This document shows positions 52,941 to 62,703 of a stretch of DNA of 64,000 nt, in pieces; within the stretch, counting starts at the first letter, position 1; each line of letters opens with the position of its first letter. Position numbers and translations under genes: made by a program. Below the pieces are notes generated by a model. That model saw nothing but the letters and a program-made list of their open reading frames with translations. It was not told the origin of the DNA and did not search any database. Source of the stretch: Daejeonella oryzae DSM 19973 (GTDB lineage: Bacteria; Bacteroidota; Bacteroidia; Sphingobacteriales; Sphingobacteriaceae); assembly GCF_000422945.1 (NCBI RefSeq), contig NZ_AUHA01000003.1, positions 1-64,000 of the forward strand, in the 5' to 3' direction.

Positions 52941-55247
52941 ATGAGAAGATTTTTCCTGTTTACTTTCGTAATTTTAATAAGCGCCCAATTCAGTAAATCT
53001 CAAACCAATGATCCCAATCTGGGAATTATTCCGGTTCCGAAATCTATAAAACCGCAAACCGGCCAATTTACGTTTAGCAATCAATATGCAATTCAATACG
53101 AAACCGAAAGCGATCAAAAAATAGCTCAGCTATTTCATGACTACTTAAAAGAAGTTCATTTTTTGGATTTGGTAGTAGCCAAAAATTTTATAAAAGCTCC
53201 GGAAGGAATTATCAGATTTTCTTCAGCTGAATATAAAGGTTCAAATCCCGAAGGATATGAATTATCGGTAAATCCTACTCAGATAAATGTTTCTGGAAAA
53301 GGTGCAGGTTTGTTTTATGGACTTAAAACTTTAATGCAGCTTATTCCAAAACATACGCAGGCTGCTCCACAAATTAATAGTGTTCTTATAGAAGATGAAC
53401 CTCGTTATAAATATCGCGGAATGCATCTGGACGTGGTTCGGCATATGTTCCCGGTTTCTTTTATTAAAAAATACATCGATTTATTAGCTCAGTATAAGCT
53501 TAATTCTTTTCACTGGCATTTAACAGATGATCAGGGCTGGCGTATTGAAATAAAAAAATATCCGAAATTAACTCAGGTAGGAGCTTATCGCGATCAAACG
53601 ATTATTGGCCATTTTCATGATCGTTTTCCTCAACGGTTCGATCAGACTCAGTACGGAGGATTTTATACTCAGGAAGAAATTAAGGATGTGGTGAAATATG
53701 CTTCTGAAAAATTCATTACCGTCATTCCCGAAATTGAAATGCCGGGTCATGCACTTGCGGCTCTATCGGCTTACCCTGAATTGGGTTGCGGTCCGAATCC
53801 GGGTCCTTACAAGGTAGCTGAGAAGTGGGGAATATTTGAAGATATTTTTTGCGCCGGAAAGGAGAGCACCTTTTCTTTCCTTGAAGATGTTTTATCAGAA
53901 GTAATTCCGCTTTTCCCGGGCACGTATATTCATATTGGTGGAGATGAAGCTCCAAAGACTCAATGGAACAAGTGCCGTTTTTGTCAAAAGCGTATAAGTG
54001 ATAATAAATTAAAAGATGAGCATCAGTTGCAAAGTTATTTTGTTCAGCGGATCGAGAAATTTGTAAATTCTAATGGAAGGCAGATCATTGGCTGGGATGA
54101 AATACTTGAAGGTGGTCTGGCCCCGAATGCAACTGTTATGAGCTGGAGAGGAACTGTTGGAGGAATAGCTGCTGCCAAATTAAATCATAATGTAATAATG
54201 ACTCCTGATTCTCATGTTTATTTTGACCACTATCAGGGGAATGCCGTTCAGGAACCTTTAACAATACATGGACTCTCTACTCTGGAAAAAGTATATAATT
54301 ATAATCCCACTCCTGAAAATCTCGATCCAAAGTTTCAGAAATATATTCTTGGGGTACAGGCAAATGTTTGGACGGAATATATGGCTACTTCTGCAAAAGT
54401 AGAATACATGGTATTGCCACGCCTGCTTTCACTTTCTGAAATAGCCTGGAGCGCTCCGGAAAGAAAGAATTTTAAAAATTTTAATGAACAAAGAGTGGCT
54501 AAACATTTGGGGGCAATTGACCAGACTGACTTTTTATACCGCATTCCTACCGCTATCGGGGCTATGGATACTACGTTAATCGGATCTCAGTTTACCCTTG
54601 ATTATAAATTGCCGGTTGAAGGCGGAAAGATATTTTATACAATAGATGGGTACAATCCACGAGCTACAGATCTTCTGTATGATAAGCCTCTTAATATTAA
54701 AGTGCCGGAGGATGATCAGCGGATAGTTAAAACCATAGTGATCACTCCATCAGGAAAAACCAGTGCGGTTACCACCACTATTTTAAGTAATTTATTGCCC
54801 CTGGCTTCTGCATCGGTTACAACTAAAGGGGCAGGACTCAATTATTACTACGTACCCGGAGTTTTTAACTCAACGGATAAAATTGATATATCAAAATCAG
54901 CGGAGCGGGGAATTGCACCGGTTTTAAATTTAACTAAGTTTCGGAACAAATCCCGTACCTACGGTGCTGTATTTAATGGTTATATTTTTATTGAAAGCGA
55001 CGGGATTTATAAATTCAGTACATTTTCTGATGATGGATCGGTGGTGATGATTGATGGACAGTTGGTTGTTAATAATGATGGTAAACATACCGGTTTTGAA
55101 ACCTCAGGAGCAGTAAACTTGTTGAAAGGATACCATCAGATTCAGGTTAGTTATTTTCAGCAGGGCGGCCAGTCAAATCTTCGGGTATTTATTACTGAAC
55201 CCGGAAAAGAAAAAGCAGAAATTCCTGCACGTTTGTTATTTAACTAA
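52941..55247 (+). CDS. Beta-N-acetylhexosaminidase, GH20, with C-terminal PA14 domain
   Basis: This 768-residue exported enzyme removes terminal N-acetylhexosamine. I start at the ATG at 52941, which gives a signal peptide (MRRFFLFTFVILI); an in-frame start 48 bases upstream would place 16 odd residues before it. A GH20b domain precedes the catalytic barrel with HWHLTDDQGWRIEIKKYP and the catalytic pair D335-E336 in HIGGDEAPK. A chitobiase C-terminal-like segment follows, then a PA14-like sugar-binding domain (about 615-765; FIESDGIYKFSTFSDDGSVV). The substrate may be chitin fragments or host glycans; this is not shown. Confidence 0.94.
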   Translation: MRRFFLFTFVILISAQFSKSQTNDPNLGIIPVPKSIKPQTGQFTFSNQYAIQYETESDQKIAQLFHDYLKEVHFLDLVVAKNFIKAPEGIIRFSSAEYKGSNPEGYELSVNPTQINVSGKGAGLFYGLKTLMQLIPKHTQAAPQINSVLIEDEPRYKYRGMHLDVVRHMFPVSFIKKYIDLLAQYKLNSFHWHLTDDQGWRIEIKKYPKLTQVGAYRDQTIIGHFHDRFPQRFDQTQYGGFYTQEEIKDVVKYASEKFITVIPEIEMPGHALAALSAYPELGCGPNPGPYKVAEKWGIFEDIFCAGKESTFSFLEDVLSEVIPLFPGTYIHIGGDEAPKTQWNKCRFCQKRISDNKLKDEHQLQSYFVQRIEKFVNSNGRQIIGWDEILEGGLAPNATVMSWRGTVGGIAAAKLNHNVIMTPDSHVYFDHYQGNAVQEPLTIHGLSTLEKVYNYNPTPENLDPKFQKYILGVQANVWTEYMATSAKVEYMVLPRLLSLSEIAWSAPERKNFKNFNEQRVAKHLGAIDQTDFLYRIPTAIGAMDTTLIGSQFTLDYKLPVEGGKIFYTIDGYNPRATDLLYDKPLNIKVPEDDQRIVKTIVITPSGKTSAVTTTILSNLLPLASASVTTKGAGLNYYYVPGVFNSTDKIDISKSAERGIAPVLNLTKFRNKSRTYGAVFNGYIFIESDGIYKFSTFSDDGSVVMIDGQLVVNNDGKHTGFETSGAVNLLKGYHQIQVSYFQQGGQSNLRVFITEPGKEKAEIPARLLFN

Positions 55248-55258
55248 AATATTTAAGA

Positions 55259-55897
55259 ATGTATTCTCTAAAGTTATGGCATGTAACAGTGCTTTCGGCC
55301 TTTATTATATCAGCTTGCAACCAGGAAGAAAAGGAATTACCTGCAGCTTCTAAACCAGTTGAAGTTAAATTAGCTGAGCCTTTTCGTTTTCATAAAGCAG
55401 TAGAAGTGAAACCCGGTTTAACATTGGACGTGGTAAGTTGGGGTCGCGGTTCAGAATCGGTAGGCGCTTACCTGATTCTTAGATCTGATTCAACTCATTT
55501 AAAATACAAATCAATTTCGGGCGAACTGGATGGTGAAATTGTAGATGTATGGAATATGGATATGGACGCCGACGGCGATCCGGAATTATATATCCAGGCA
55601 AAAGGCGAGGGAGAAGGATCTCATTTGAGTATGTATGTTTATGAATTTAATAACAGCGGTTCTGCACGTCAGATTACATTCCCGAATCTAAGCGGTAAAT
55701 CCAAAAAAGGATATAAAGGCGGAGATTCTGTTTACATAAAAGATGATGTGCTGATGCGGGAATTTCCTGTTACTAATGACGAGGATAAAAATAATCCGAC
55801 CACCGAAAAAAAGATTTTAAAATATCAGCTGAGAAATAACAGTTTTAGTGTGGATGAAGTAAAACAAGAAACAGATACAGCCGCTAAAAAGAAATAA
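55259..55897 (+). CDS. Lipoprotein of unknown function
   Basis: This 212-residue protein starts with a hydrophobic segment and a lipobox IISAC, so the cysteine near residue 20 should carry the lipid anchor. The mature part is acidic with a stretch MDMDADGDPELYI that resembles the calcium-binding loop of FG-GAP repeats. I do not recognise a family. It follows the GH20 gene after 11 bases and may be co-transcribed. Confidence 0.75.
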   Translation: MYSLKLWHVTVLSAFIISACNQEEKELPAASKPVEVKLAEPFRFHKAVEVKPGLTLDVVSWGRGSESVGAYLILRSDSTHLKYKSISGELDGEIVDVWNMDMDADGDPELYIQAKGEGEGSHLSMYVYEFNNSGSARQITFPNLSGKSKKGYKGGDSVYIKDDVLMREFPVTNDEDKNNPTTEKKILKYQLRNNSFSVDEVKQETDTAAKKK

Positions 55898-56506
55898 TTA
55901 TTCAGTATCCTGATTGCCAAATTGCTTTTGAAGCCTCTCCAGGTTTGAGATCATATCTTCGAGTTTGCTTTCCTCTTTCTGGATATACCTTTTCATTACG
56001 TAAAAATAACAGAAAGCTATCCAGGCCGTGGTAAAAATCAGGCCGGATAAAGTGATCCATAAACTTGCCATAATCGCAATTTCAATGAAGTAGAGTATCA
56101 GGCCGATGCTGAGAAAAAGTGTATAGATGCGGTATTTACGGGTGTTTAAAATATAGCGGTCATGTTTATATTTTTTGAGATAAGCAATATAATCCTCCGG
56201 CTTTTTCATCAGCAGTGATTCATCCTTGATCCTCCTGTAATCTCTAACTTGAGTATACATATAATACATGAAGCAAATGATTACTATTAACATGGCTGCA
56301 TGTGTGGTCCACATTTTAAACGGACTGTAAGCCCAGCCAAAAATTATCAAAGCAATAGAAAGGCTCATGCCTGCTAATTCTAAAAGAAGCTTATTGGCAA
56401 AGCCGTTTTTAGTTTTTCTTACCCGTTTTAAAATATCGCCGTGACTGATTTTAGGCACGGATACCTGGTCATGCCAGATACTTTTCAGCGCATCAAAATC
56501 TTTCAT
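55898..56506 (-). CDS. Membrane protein, putative anti-sigma factor of the adjacent ECF
   Basis: This 202-residue protein has an N-terminal cytoplasmic part of about 45 residues (FDALKSIWHDQVSVPKISHG) and two pairs of membrane helices (about 45-82 and 125-172), ending in a coiled coil. It overlaps the ECF sigma gene by 14 bases, an arrangement typical of sigma/anti-sigma pairs. I see no zinc-type motif, so the anti-sigma role rests on position and shape. Confidence 0.65.
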   Translation of the reverse strand: MKDFDALKSIWHDQVSVPKISHGDILKRVRKTKNGFANKLLLELAGMSLSIALIIFGWAYSPFKMWTTHAAMLIVIICFMYYMYTQVRDYRRIKDESLLMKKPEDYIAYLKKYKHDRYILNTRKYRIYTLFLSIGLILYFIEIAIMASLWITLSGLIFTTAWIAFCYFYVMKRYIQKEESKLEDMISNLERLQKQFGNQDTE

Positions 56507-56990
56507 TCCGGTTATAAAGTTCTGTTAATTTCTGTTTAATCCGATGAATCTTCACTCTCAAATTCCCGTCCGAAATTCCTGAAATTTGTGCTATTTCGGG
56601 ATATGGAACCTCATCAAGTACCATGGTTATAAGTATTCTCTCGTTTTCTTCCAGCTGAGATATACACTTATAGAGAGAAGCAACCTGGTCATTTTTGTCA
56701 GATAATTCTTCCGGTTTATTTTCTATAATGCTGGTAGTCAACTCGTCTTTCGGATGTCTTTTTTCTACACGTAAATAAGAAAGGCAAGTATTCACGGCAA
56801 TTCGGTAAATCCAGGTAGAGATTAGCGCCTGGTTACGAAATTTATCCAGATTTTGCCAGACTTTCATAAAAGTCTCCTGCATCAGGTCATTGGCAGAATC
56901 TTCATCGCCGGTATAACCATAACATAGATGGTAAATTTTTCGGGAGTTTTTCTGAAAAATGTCTTTAAAATTTGCTTCCTTATCTACCAT
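56493..56990 (-). CDS. ECF RNA polymerase sigma factor
   Basis: This 165-residue protein has sigma region 2 (about 10-80; YHLCYGYTGDEDSANDLMQE, TWIYRIAVNTCLSYLR) and region 4 (about 105-158; CISQLEENERILITMVL, PYPEIAQISGISDGNLRVKI). It is transcribed with the putative anti-sigma gene, which overlaps its end. It is a different factor from the one at 18999, and lacks that protein's acidic linker. Confidence 0.92.
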   Translation of the reverse strand: MVDKEANFKDIFQKNSRKIYHLCYGYTGDEDSANDLMQETFMKVWQNLDKFRNQALISTWIYRIAVNTCLSYLRVEKRHPKDELTTSIIENKPEELSDKNDQVASLYKCISQLEENERILITMVLDEVPYPEIAQISGISDGNLRVKIHRIKQKLTELYNRNERF

Positions 56991-57037
56991 TGATTTTATT
57001 CCTTTTTTAGATGTTACCGATCAGGAATTGTTACACG

Positions 57038-57562
57038 TTAATTAATGGCATACAAATTTTTATTGATCCATGAAATTTTACCTGCTGCTAAACTGAGCAT
57101 TTCTTCAAATTCTTGCACATAATCAAACTGTAGGTCTTCATGTAATTTGGGAATAATTAATTTTATTTTATCTAATTGCCGGATGAATAATGCCTGAAGT
57201 GGTTTGTGAGAAGTTCGGGTATCTGCATATTTTATAAAAGAATTGCAAAACCAGAGGAGCAGCTCAATTTCAACTTGTTTGGATGCGGTATATTTAATAT
57301 AACGGTTCATCAATCTCAATATCTTCCGTAAAGATTTGCTGCTGTAGTAATAATGGTGCTGGAGATTTTTAAAATCCTCATTCAAAAAAGTTTTTACCTT
57401 TTCTGAATATTGGAGTGGTTCTGAGGCATCATACAGCAAGTAATTTAATAATTCTTTATTTTCTTTTTTATACTTGGCAAGACGCAAACACAGGTCAGTT
57501 AGTTCCTGTACACTCTTGTGTGAAAGTTCTTTTTTTATATCCGTTAGCTTCTCCGGTTTCAT
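57038..57562 (-). CDS. Protein of unknown function
   Basis: This 174-residue protein is helical and basic (KKELSHKSVQELTDLCLRLA, KSLRKILRLMNRYIKYTASK) without signal peptide or membrane segment. I do not recognise a domain. The sequence has no catalytic-type motif; the shape recalls HEAT-like alpha solenoids. It lies 48 bases upstream of the sigma gene in the same direction and diverges from the symporter, so it may be part of the same transcript as the sigma pair. Confidence 0.65.
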   Translation of the reverse strand: MKPEKLTDIKKELSHKSVQELTDLCLRLAKYKKENKELLNYLLYDASEPLQYSEKVKTFLNEDFKNLQHHYYYSSKSLRKILRLMNRYIKYTASKQVEIELLLWFCNSFIKYADTRTSHKPLQALFIRQLDKIKLIIPKLHEDLQFDYVQEFEEMLSLAAGKISWINKNLYAIN

Positions 57563-57628
57563 CCTCTACGATTGGTTTGCTTGGTAAATCTAAATAATTA
57601 CTTTTGCTGTCGACACTAAACCTCAAAA

Positions 57629-59044
57629 ATGAAGATTAATAATATTGGGTTAACCGTTCTTATAACCGTTTCACTCGCCGCAATTTTAACATTTCTAAAT
57701 TTCTATCATGTTTTAGAGGTTCCGGATATTGCCTTATTAGCTGTTCGCTGGCTGGCAATTGCAGCCTTATTCCTTTTTGGATTAAAAAGGAAATCATTAA
57801 CCAGCTGGATTTTAATTTCTATGGTTGTAGGTGCAGAAATCGGGCATGATTTCCCCGAAATTGGAATGAAGCTGCAGGTGCTGAGCAAGGTATTCCTTAA
57901 AATGATTAAAACGATTGTTGCACCTTTATTATTTGCAACACTTGTTTATGGAATTGCCGGACATTCTGATCTTAAGCAGGTTGGCCGAATGGGTTGGAAA
58001 TCAATTTTATATTTCGAGGTAGTAACTACAATCGCTTTATTTATTGGATTAATAGCCATTAATATTTCAAAAGCAGGAGTGGGAATTAAACTCCCGGCAG
58101 GTGTTCATGAGGAATTGCCGAGTGTTCCTCCTCAAACCCTGAATGATATTATATTACATATTTTCCCCGAGAACGTAGCCAAATCTATTGCTGAGGGACA
58201 GGTTTTGCAAATCGTAGTTTTCAGTATCATTTTTGGTATTGCACTGGCCATGGTTCGTGAAGATAAACGCCAGCCCATGCTGAAGTTTACTGAGAGTCTC
58301 TCTGAAGTGATGTTTAAATTCACTAATATTATTATGTATTTTGCTCCGATAGGGGTTGGTGCAGCCATTGCTTATACCGTTGGACATATGGGTCTGGGTA
58401 TTTTAGTGAACTTGCTGCAATTACTAATGACCTTATATGTTGCATTAATTGTGTTCCTTTTAGGTGTATTATTACCTATTGCTTTAATAGTAAAAGTTCC
58501 TATTAAAAAGTTTTTGCAAGCTATTGCCGAGCCGGTTTCAATTGCATTTGCCACAACAAGTTCTGAGGCGGCCTTGCCAAGGGCCATGGAAGCTATGGAG
58601 CGTATTGGTGTTCCACGTAAAATTGTGGCCTTTGTAATGCCAACCGGTTATAGCTTTAATCTGGATGGTACCACGCTTTATTTATCATTAGCAGCAATTT
58701 TTGTTGCACAGGCTGCCGGTATTCCTTTAACAATCGGTCAGCAGTTATTTATGGTATTTACTTTAATGTTGACAAGTAAAGGTGTCGCAGGAGTGCCACG
58801 TGCCTCTCTTGTTATCTTACTTGGTACAGCAGCTTCTTTCGGGATGCCCGTTTGGCCCATCTTTATTATTCTTGGAATTGATGAACTGATGGATATGGCA
58901 CGTACTTCTGTGAACGTAATTGGTAATTGTCTGGCAACTATTGTTATTGCAAAATGGGAGGGAGAATTTAATCCTCCGGTAGAATTGGCGGAGCCAAATA
59001 CTGCCAGAATTCATAATCTGGAACATATTGCGGAAGAGAAATAA
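57629..59044 (+). CDS. Dicarboxylate/amino acid:cation symporter (DAACS family)
   Basis: This 471-residue membrane protein takes up C4-dicarboxylates or glutamate/aspartate with a cation. It shows the family pattern of eight helices and two hairpins: IAFATTSSEAALPRAMEAME is the serine-rich HP1 loop, GYSFNLDGTTLYLSLAAIF is the TM7 motif, and VAGVPRASLVILLG marks HP2. The substrate cannot be fixed. It starts after a 66-base gap from the divergent unknown gene. Confidence 0.92.
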   Translation: MKINNIGLTVLITVSLAAILTFLNFYHVLEVPDIALLAVRWLAIAALFLFGLKRKSLTSWILISMVVGAEIGHDFPEIGMKLQVLSKVFLKMIKTIVAPLLFATLVYGIAGHSDLKQVGRMGWKSILYFEVVTTIALFIGLIAINISKAGVGIKLPAGVHEELPSVPPQTLNDIILHIFPENVAKSIAEGQVLQIVVFSIIFGIALAMVREDKRQPMLKFTESLSEVMFKFTNIIMYFAPIGVGAAIAYTVGHMGLGILVNLLQLLMTLYVALIVFLLGVLLPIALIVKVPIKKFLQAIAEPVSIAFATTSSEAALPRAMEAMERIGVPRKIVAFVMPTGYSFNLDGTTLYLSLAAIFVAQAAGIPLTIGQQLFMVFTLMLTSKGVAGVPRASLVILLGTAASFGMPVWPIFIILGIDELMDMARTSVNVIGNCLATIVIAKWEGEFNPPVELAEPNTARIHNLEHIAEEK

Positions 59045-59077
59045 AAAAGATTTCTGTTATTTTATTAGAAAACTATT

Positions 59078-59578
59078 ATGAGTGATCGCGGTAAAAAAAT
59101 ATTTTTAGCCATTTGTATTATTACGCCTTTTTTGTTGTACTGCTTCTATTACTATGGCATTATGATTAAAAACGCACCGTATAAATTTTCAGAATTTGAA
59201 TCTATTACCTTTAAATTCGGACTGGGTGATAATCTGGTTAACCAATACAACTCTAAAACCGGCAATTACCAATATCTCAATTCAAAAGATTCACTGGTAA
59301 AAACAAATGTGAAGTTAACCAAAGATGATTTGCTGTACCTGCATCGCAAAGCAGCTGAACAGGGATTCTGGAATTTTCCTGAAGTTTTTTCGGGCTCAGA
59401 CAAAACTAAAAGTTTAAAGTCTCCGCACTATTATATTGAGTACAATTATAAGAATAAGAGCAAGCATGTTCTCTTTGATGCTGATTATAATGAAAAACAA
59501 AAATTGGGTGATGCTGCCAGGCAGCTGGTCAAGGAAATAACTAATGTAATTAATGATGCACAGGACAGGCATAATTAG
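59078..59578 (+). CDS. Membrane-anchored protein of unknown function
   Basis: This 166-residue protein has an N-terminal membrane helix (about 9-29) and a small exterior domain with EQGFWNFPEVF and SPHYYIEYNYKNKSKHVLFD, a pattern seen in small uncharacterised Bacteroidota proteins. I cannot name the family. It follows the symporter after 33 bases in the same direction. Confidence 0.7.
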   Translation: MSDRGKKIFLAICIITPFLLYCFYYYGIMIKNAPYKFSEFESITFKFGLGDNLVNQYNSKTGNYQYLNSKDSLVKTNVKLTKDDLLYLHRKAAEQGFWNFPEVFSGSDKTKSLKSPHYYIEYNYKNKSKHVLFDADYNEKQKLGDAARQLVKEITNVINDAQDRHN

Positions 59579-59690
59579 TCGCATTAAGCCGGAAAATTAA
59601 TAAGGTTTTGACCATACATAGTTGCGAATTTTTTTAAAAGAATCTTGAGAAGCTTTTGTGGGCTTAACCATGTTAAAAAAGCTCTTTCAA

Positions 59691-59725
59691 TTTGTTTCAG
59701 TTTAAGGATTTAATTTCTATATTTG
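59691..59725 (+). promoter_or_regulatory. Candidate promoter of rplU-rpmA
   Basis: TTTG (59691-59694) and TATATTTG (59718-59725) are both exact matches to the Bacteroidota -33 and -7 boxes. The spacing of 23 bases is a little long. A transcript would start about 34 bases before rplU. Confidence 0.5.
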
Positions 59726-59765
59726 CACCTCATTAAAAATTAAGTATTTAAATAATTATCTAATA

Positions 59766-60077
59766 ATGTACGCAATAGTAAATATAGCCGGACAGCAATT
59801 CAAAGTTGCAAAAGACCAGCACCTTTTTGTACACCGTTTACAAGGAGATGAAGGCGCTAGTATTGAATTTGACAATGTATTATTAGCAGAAGATGGTGGT
59901 AAATTCAAAGTCGGCGTTGACGCTTTGAAAGGTGCTAAAGTTTCAGCTAAGATCGTGTCTCATTTAAAAGGAGATAAAGTTATCGTTTTCAAAAAGAAAC
60001 GCCGTAAGGGTTACAAAAAGAAAAATGGTCATCGCCAGCAGTTCACTAAAATTGAAATCACAGGCATTACTTTATAA
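59766..60077 (+). CDS. rplU: Large ribosomal subunit protein bL21
   Basis: This 103-residue protein matches bL21: [20 protein letters not shown] at the start, [20 protein letters not shown] and [20 protein letters not shown] at the end. The length is normal. It forms an operon with rpmA, 80 bases downstream, as in most bacteria. Confidence 0.97.
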   Translation: MYAIVNIAGQQFKVAKDQHLFVHRLQGDEGASIEFDNVLLAEDGGKFKVGVDALKGAKVSAKIVSHLKGDKVIVFKKKRRKGYKKKNGHRQQFTKIEITGITL

Positions 60078-60157
60078 GTTTTATTTACAGGTTTTATGCC
60101 TGTACTGATTAAGTTTAAAATTCTGAACTGGTTTTCAGTTCATAAATAAAATATAGA

Positions 60158-60568
60158 ATGGCACATAAAAAAGGAGCCGGTAGTTCCAGAAACGGTCGCG
60201 AATCGCATAGCAAGCGTTTAGGTATTAAAATTTTTGGTGGTCAGGCTGCGTTAGCAGGTAATATCATCGTTCGTCAGCGTGGTACAAAACACCACCCGGA
60301 TAAGTTTGTAGGTATTGGTAAAGACCATACTTTATTTGCTTTGATCGACGGAACAGTTATTTTCAAAAAGAAACGTGATGATAAATCATACGTATCAATT
60401 CTTCCAATCGAAGATCAAATTGCTGAGACTGTTGAAGTAAAATCAGCACCGGCTAAGAAAGCAAAAGCACCTGTTGAAAAAGAAGCTCCTGCAAAGAAAG
60501 CTGCTGCTAAAGAGGAAACTTCTGTTGAAGAAGCTCCTGAAAAATTAGCTCCTTCAGAAGAATTGTAA
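60158..60568 (+). CDS. rpmA: Large ribosomal subunit protein bL27 with long C-terminal tail
   Basis: This 136-residue protein has the bL27 core (1-88): [41 protein letters not shown] and [13 protein letters not shown], which reaches into the peptidyl-transferase centre. Residues about 93-136 are an extra tail rich in Ala, Lys, Glu and Pro. Most bL27 proteins end near residue 85-90. The tail is hydrophilic and probably lies on the ribosome surface. Confidence 0.96.
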   Translation: MAHKKGAGSSRNGRESHSKRLGIKIFGGQAALAGNIIVRQRGTKHHPDKFVGIGKDHTLFALIDGTVIFKKKRDDKSYVSILPIEDQIAETVEVKSAPAKKAKAPVEKEAPAKKAAAKEETSVEEAPEKLAPSEEL

Positions 60569-60586
60569 AAAATTTGAATATTAAAT

Positions 60587-60616
60587 AAGCCCGGCTGATA
60601 TTTTTCAGCCGGGCTT
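60587..60616 (+). terminator. Rho-independent terminator of rplU-rpmA
   Basis: AAGCCCGGCTGA (60587-60598) and TCAGCCGGGCTT (60605-60616) form a 12-bp stem with a 6-base loop. TATTG follows on the plus strand and A/T on the other. It lies between rpmA and the convergent prenyl synthase gene and may serve both. Confidence 0.85.
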
Positions 60617-60643
60617 TATTGTTTAATGAATTTGAAGATTTTT

Positions 60644-61618
60644 TTAGCTTTCTCTGACGAGTAAAGTTTCTGCAAATTTGCGCAAAATCTCTTTTTTAGA
60701 AGTTTCTGCAGATACCTGTTCCAATGCCCGGATAGCTTTTTCGGCGAAATTCATCATTTCTTTCTCTGCGAGATTTTTAACGCCTAATTGGTCATAAATT
60801 TCCGTTACCGCCTGTACCTTATTCCCCGGATCTTTTTCTGTATGTTCCAGCCATTTTTCAAGGCTATTATTTAATTCTCCGGTAGCCAGCGCACGTGCAC
60901 TGATAAGCATGAACGTTTTTTTATTTGAGAGAATATCACCCCCAACTTGTTTTCCAAATTTCTCAGGATCGCCATACACATCCAGAATATCATCATGAAG
61001 CTGAAATGCAATTCCAAGATTTTCGCCAAACTGATATAATAGTTCAGCATCAGTTAATGAACTTCCACCTATTAATGCCCCAATTTTTAAAGCTCCGCCA
61101 AGCAAAACAGCCGTCTTTAGCCTTATCATGTTGATATATTGCTCAACATTCACCTCAGAAACCGATTCAAAGTTCATATCCATCTGCTGGCCTTCGCAAA
61201 CTCCAACAGCTGTATCATTAAAAATTCCCAGTATCTGTGCAATGATTTCGGTTTCTACCTGCATCATCAGTTTATAGGCTTCTACCAGCATCACATCTCC
61301 CGAAAGGATAGCTACGCTTTGATTCCACTTTTTATGAACAGTTGGTTTTCCCCGGCGCAGAGGAGCATTATCCATAATGTCATCATGCATCAGGGTAAAG
61401 TTGTGAAAAACTTCAATTCCCAGAGCCGGCTTTATTGCTTTGCTGATATTATCGCTGAAAAGATTGCAGGCCATTAACAGGCTGGCAGGCCGCAAGCGTT
61501 TGCCTCCCAACTCCATCAGGTAAGTTATAGGCTGATATAATTCTTGAGGTGATTCAGGATATTGTGATTCGGAAATGGCCCGGTCTATGATTTTCTGTAG
61601 TTCTTCTATGGATTGCAT
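60644..61618 (-). CDS. Polyprenyl diphosphate synthase
   Basis: This 324-residue enzyme builds a prenyl chain from isopentenyl diphosphate, for quinones or cell-wall lipid carriers. The first aspartate-rich motif is DDIMD in HNFTLMHDDIMDNAPLRRG, and the second is HDDILDVYGD. GGKRLRPAS at the start and KKTFMLISARALA are also typical. Chain length cannot be set by eye, as the residues before the first motif (FHNFTLMH) do not decide it. Confidence 0.92.
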   Translation of the reverse strand: MQSIEELQKIIDRAISESQYPESPQELYQPITYLMELGGKRLRPASLLMACNLFSDNISKAIKPALGIEVFHNFTLMHDDIMDNAPLRRGKPTVHKKWNQSVAILSGDVMLVEAYKLMMQVETEIIAQILGIFNDTAVGVCEGQQMDMNFESVSEVNVEQYINMIRLKTAVLLGGALKIGALIGGSSLTDAELLYQFGENLGIAFQLHDDILDVYGDPEKFGKQVGGDILSNKKTFMLISARALATGELNNSLEKWLEHTEKDPGNKVQAVTEIYDQLGVKNLAEKEMMNFAEKAIRALEQVSAETSKKEILRKFAETLLVRES

Positions 61619-61675
61619 TCAGGGTAATGTAATTCTTGAATCCAAACTTAGCAAAATTTAAGTCCTTTGATAAGT

Positions 61676-62683
61676 CTAATTTTTCTTCAGGAATTTTAAG
61701 AGAGGCTGAATAAATTGCAGGTATGATTCAATGTGCGGCAAATGACCAACATTCTCAATTTCTACCAGCTCAGAATTTTTAATTCTTGATGCTGTTAGTT
61801 TACCTAAAGCTGGATAATTTCCCAGACTGTTTTGAATCTCCTTAGGAGCTTTATTTTTACCCAGGGCGGTGCGGTCACGCTGACCAATTATCAGAAGAGT
61901 TGGGTTTTTGATATTTTGAAACTCATAGCACACGGGCTGGGTAAAAATCATATCATATGTTAAAGCCGAATTCCATGCAATTCTAGGATAATCAATATCA
62001 TTGGTCCAGGCGGCTTGCATGTTTAGCCATTGTTCATAATCTGGTTTCCATTTATTATCATAATAAAAAGTAAGCTGGTAATTTTTACTTTTTTCGTACG
62101 TCTGGCCAAGCTCATTCTGATACCAATCGTCTACCGTCTGGTATGGAACATGTAATCTCCAGTCTTCAAGTCCGATGGGATTTTCGAGTATTAATTTATC
62201 AACCAGTTGGGGATACATTAGCGTGAACCGGGTAGCCAACATACCGCCCATCGAATGACCTAGCAAACTAATATTATTTATCTTAAGAGTATCCAGAATA
62301 GTTCGTGTGTTTTGAGCAAGCAATTGAAATGTATACTGAATACGATTGGGTTTGGATGATTTCCCAAAACCTATCTGATCCGGCATGATCACCCGATAGC
62401 CATTTTCTGCAAGATCAGTTGCTGTTTGCTTCCAGTAGGCAGCATTGAAATTTTTTCCGTGAAGCAGAACCACAGTTTTTCCTTTTGGATTTTCAGGTTT
62501 CAAATCCATGTAGGCCATCTTTAGGTCTTCACCCTGTATACGGAGATTTATGTAATGTACCTGAAATGGATACTCAACTGTTTCCAGATTAAGGCCTGCT
62601 GGTTTATTTTTGCCCGGCTGTGCTATCAGTTTCCCCTGGATACAAAATATGGCAAGAGCCAGAAAAAACGATTTCATCAACAT
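61676..62683 (-). CDS. Exported alpha/beta hydrolase
   Basis: This 335-residue protein has a signal peptide (about 1-21) and the alpha/beta-hydrolase fold: VVLLHGKNFNAAYW (oxyanion hole), SLLGHSMGGMLATRF with the nucleophile serine, LLIIGQRDRTALGK with the acid, and VGHLPHIES with the histidine. The substrate is unknown. It follows the dienelactone hydrolase-like gene after 20 bases. Confidence 0.88.
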   Translation of the reverse strand: MLMKSFFLALAIFCIQGKLIAQPGKNKPAGLNLETVEYPFQVHYINLRIQGEDLKMAYMDLKPENPKGKTVVLLHGKNFNAAYWKQTATDLAENGYRVIMPDQIGFGKSSKPNRIQYTFQLLAQNTRTILDTLKINNISLLGHSMGGMLATRFTLMYPQLVDKLILENPIGLEDWRLHVPYQTVDDWYQNELGQTYEKSKNYQLTFYYDNKWKPDYEQWLNMQAAWTNDIDYPRIAWNSALTYDMIFTQPVCYEFQNIKNPTLLIIGQRDRTALGKNKAPKEIQNSLGNYPALGKLTASRIKNSELVEIENVGHLPHIESYLQFIQPLLKFLKKN

Positions 62684-62703
62684 ACTTTCGGTTAATTTGA
62701 TTC

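Noticed and set aside
58132-58587. Minus-strand open frames inside the symporter gene
   Set aside because: They are antisense shadows of a clear DAACS gene and have no own signals.
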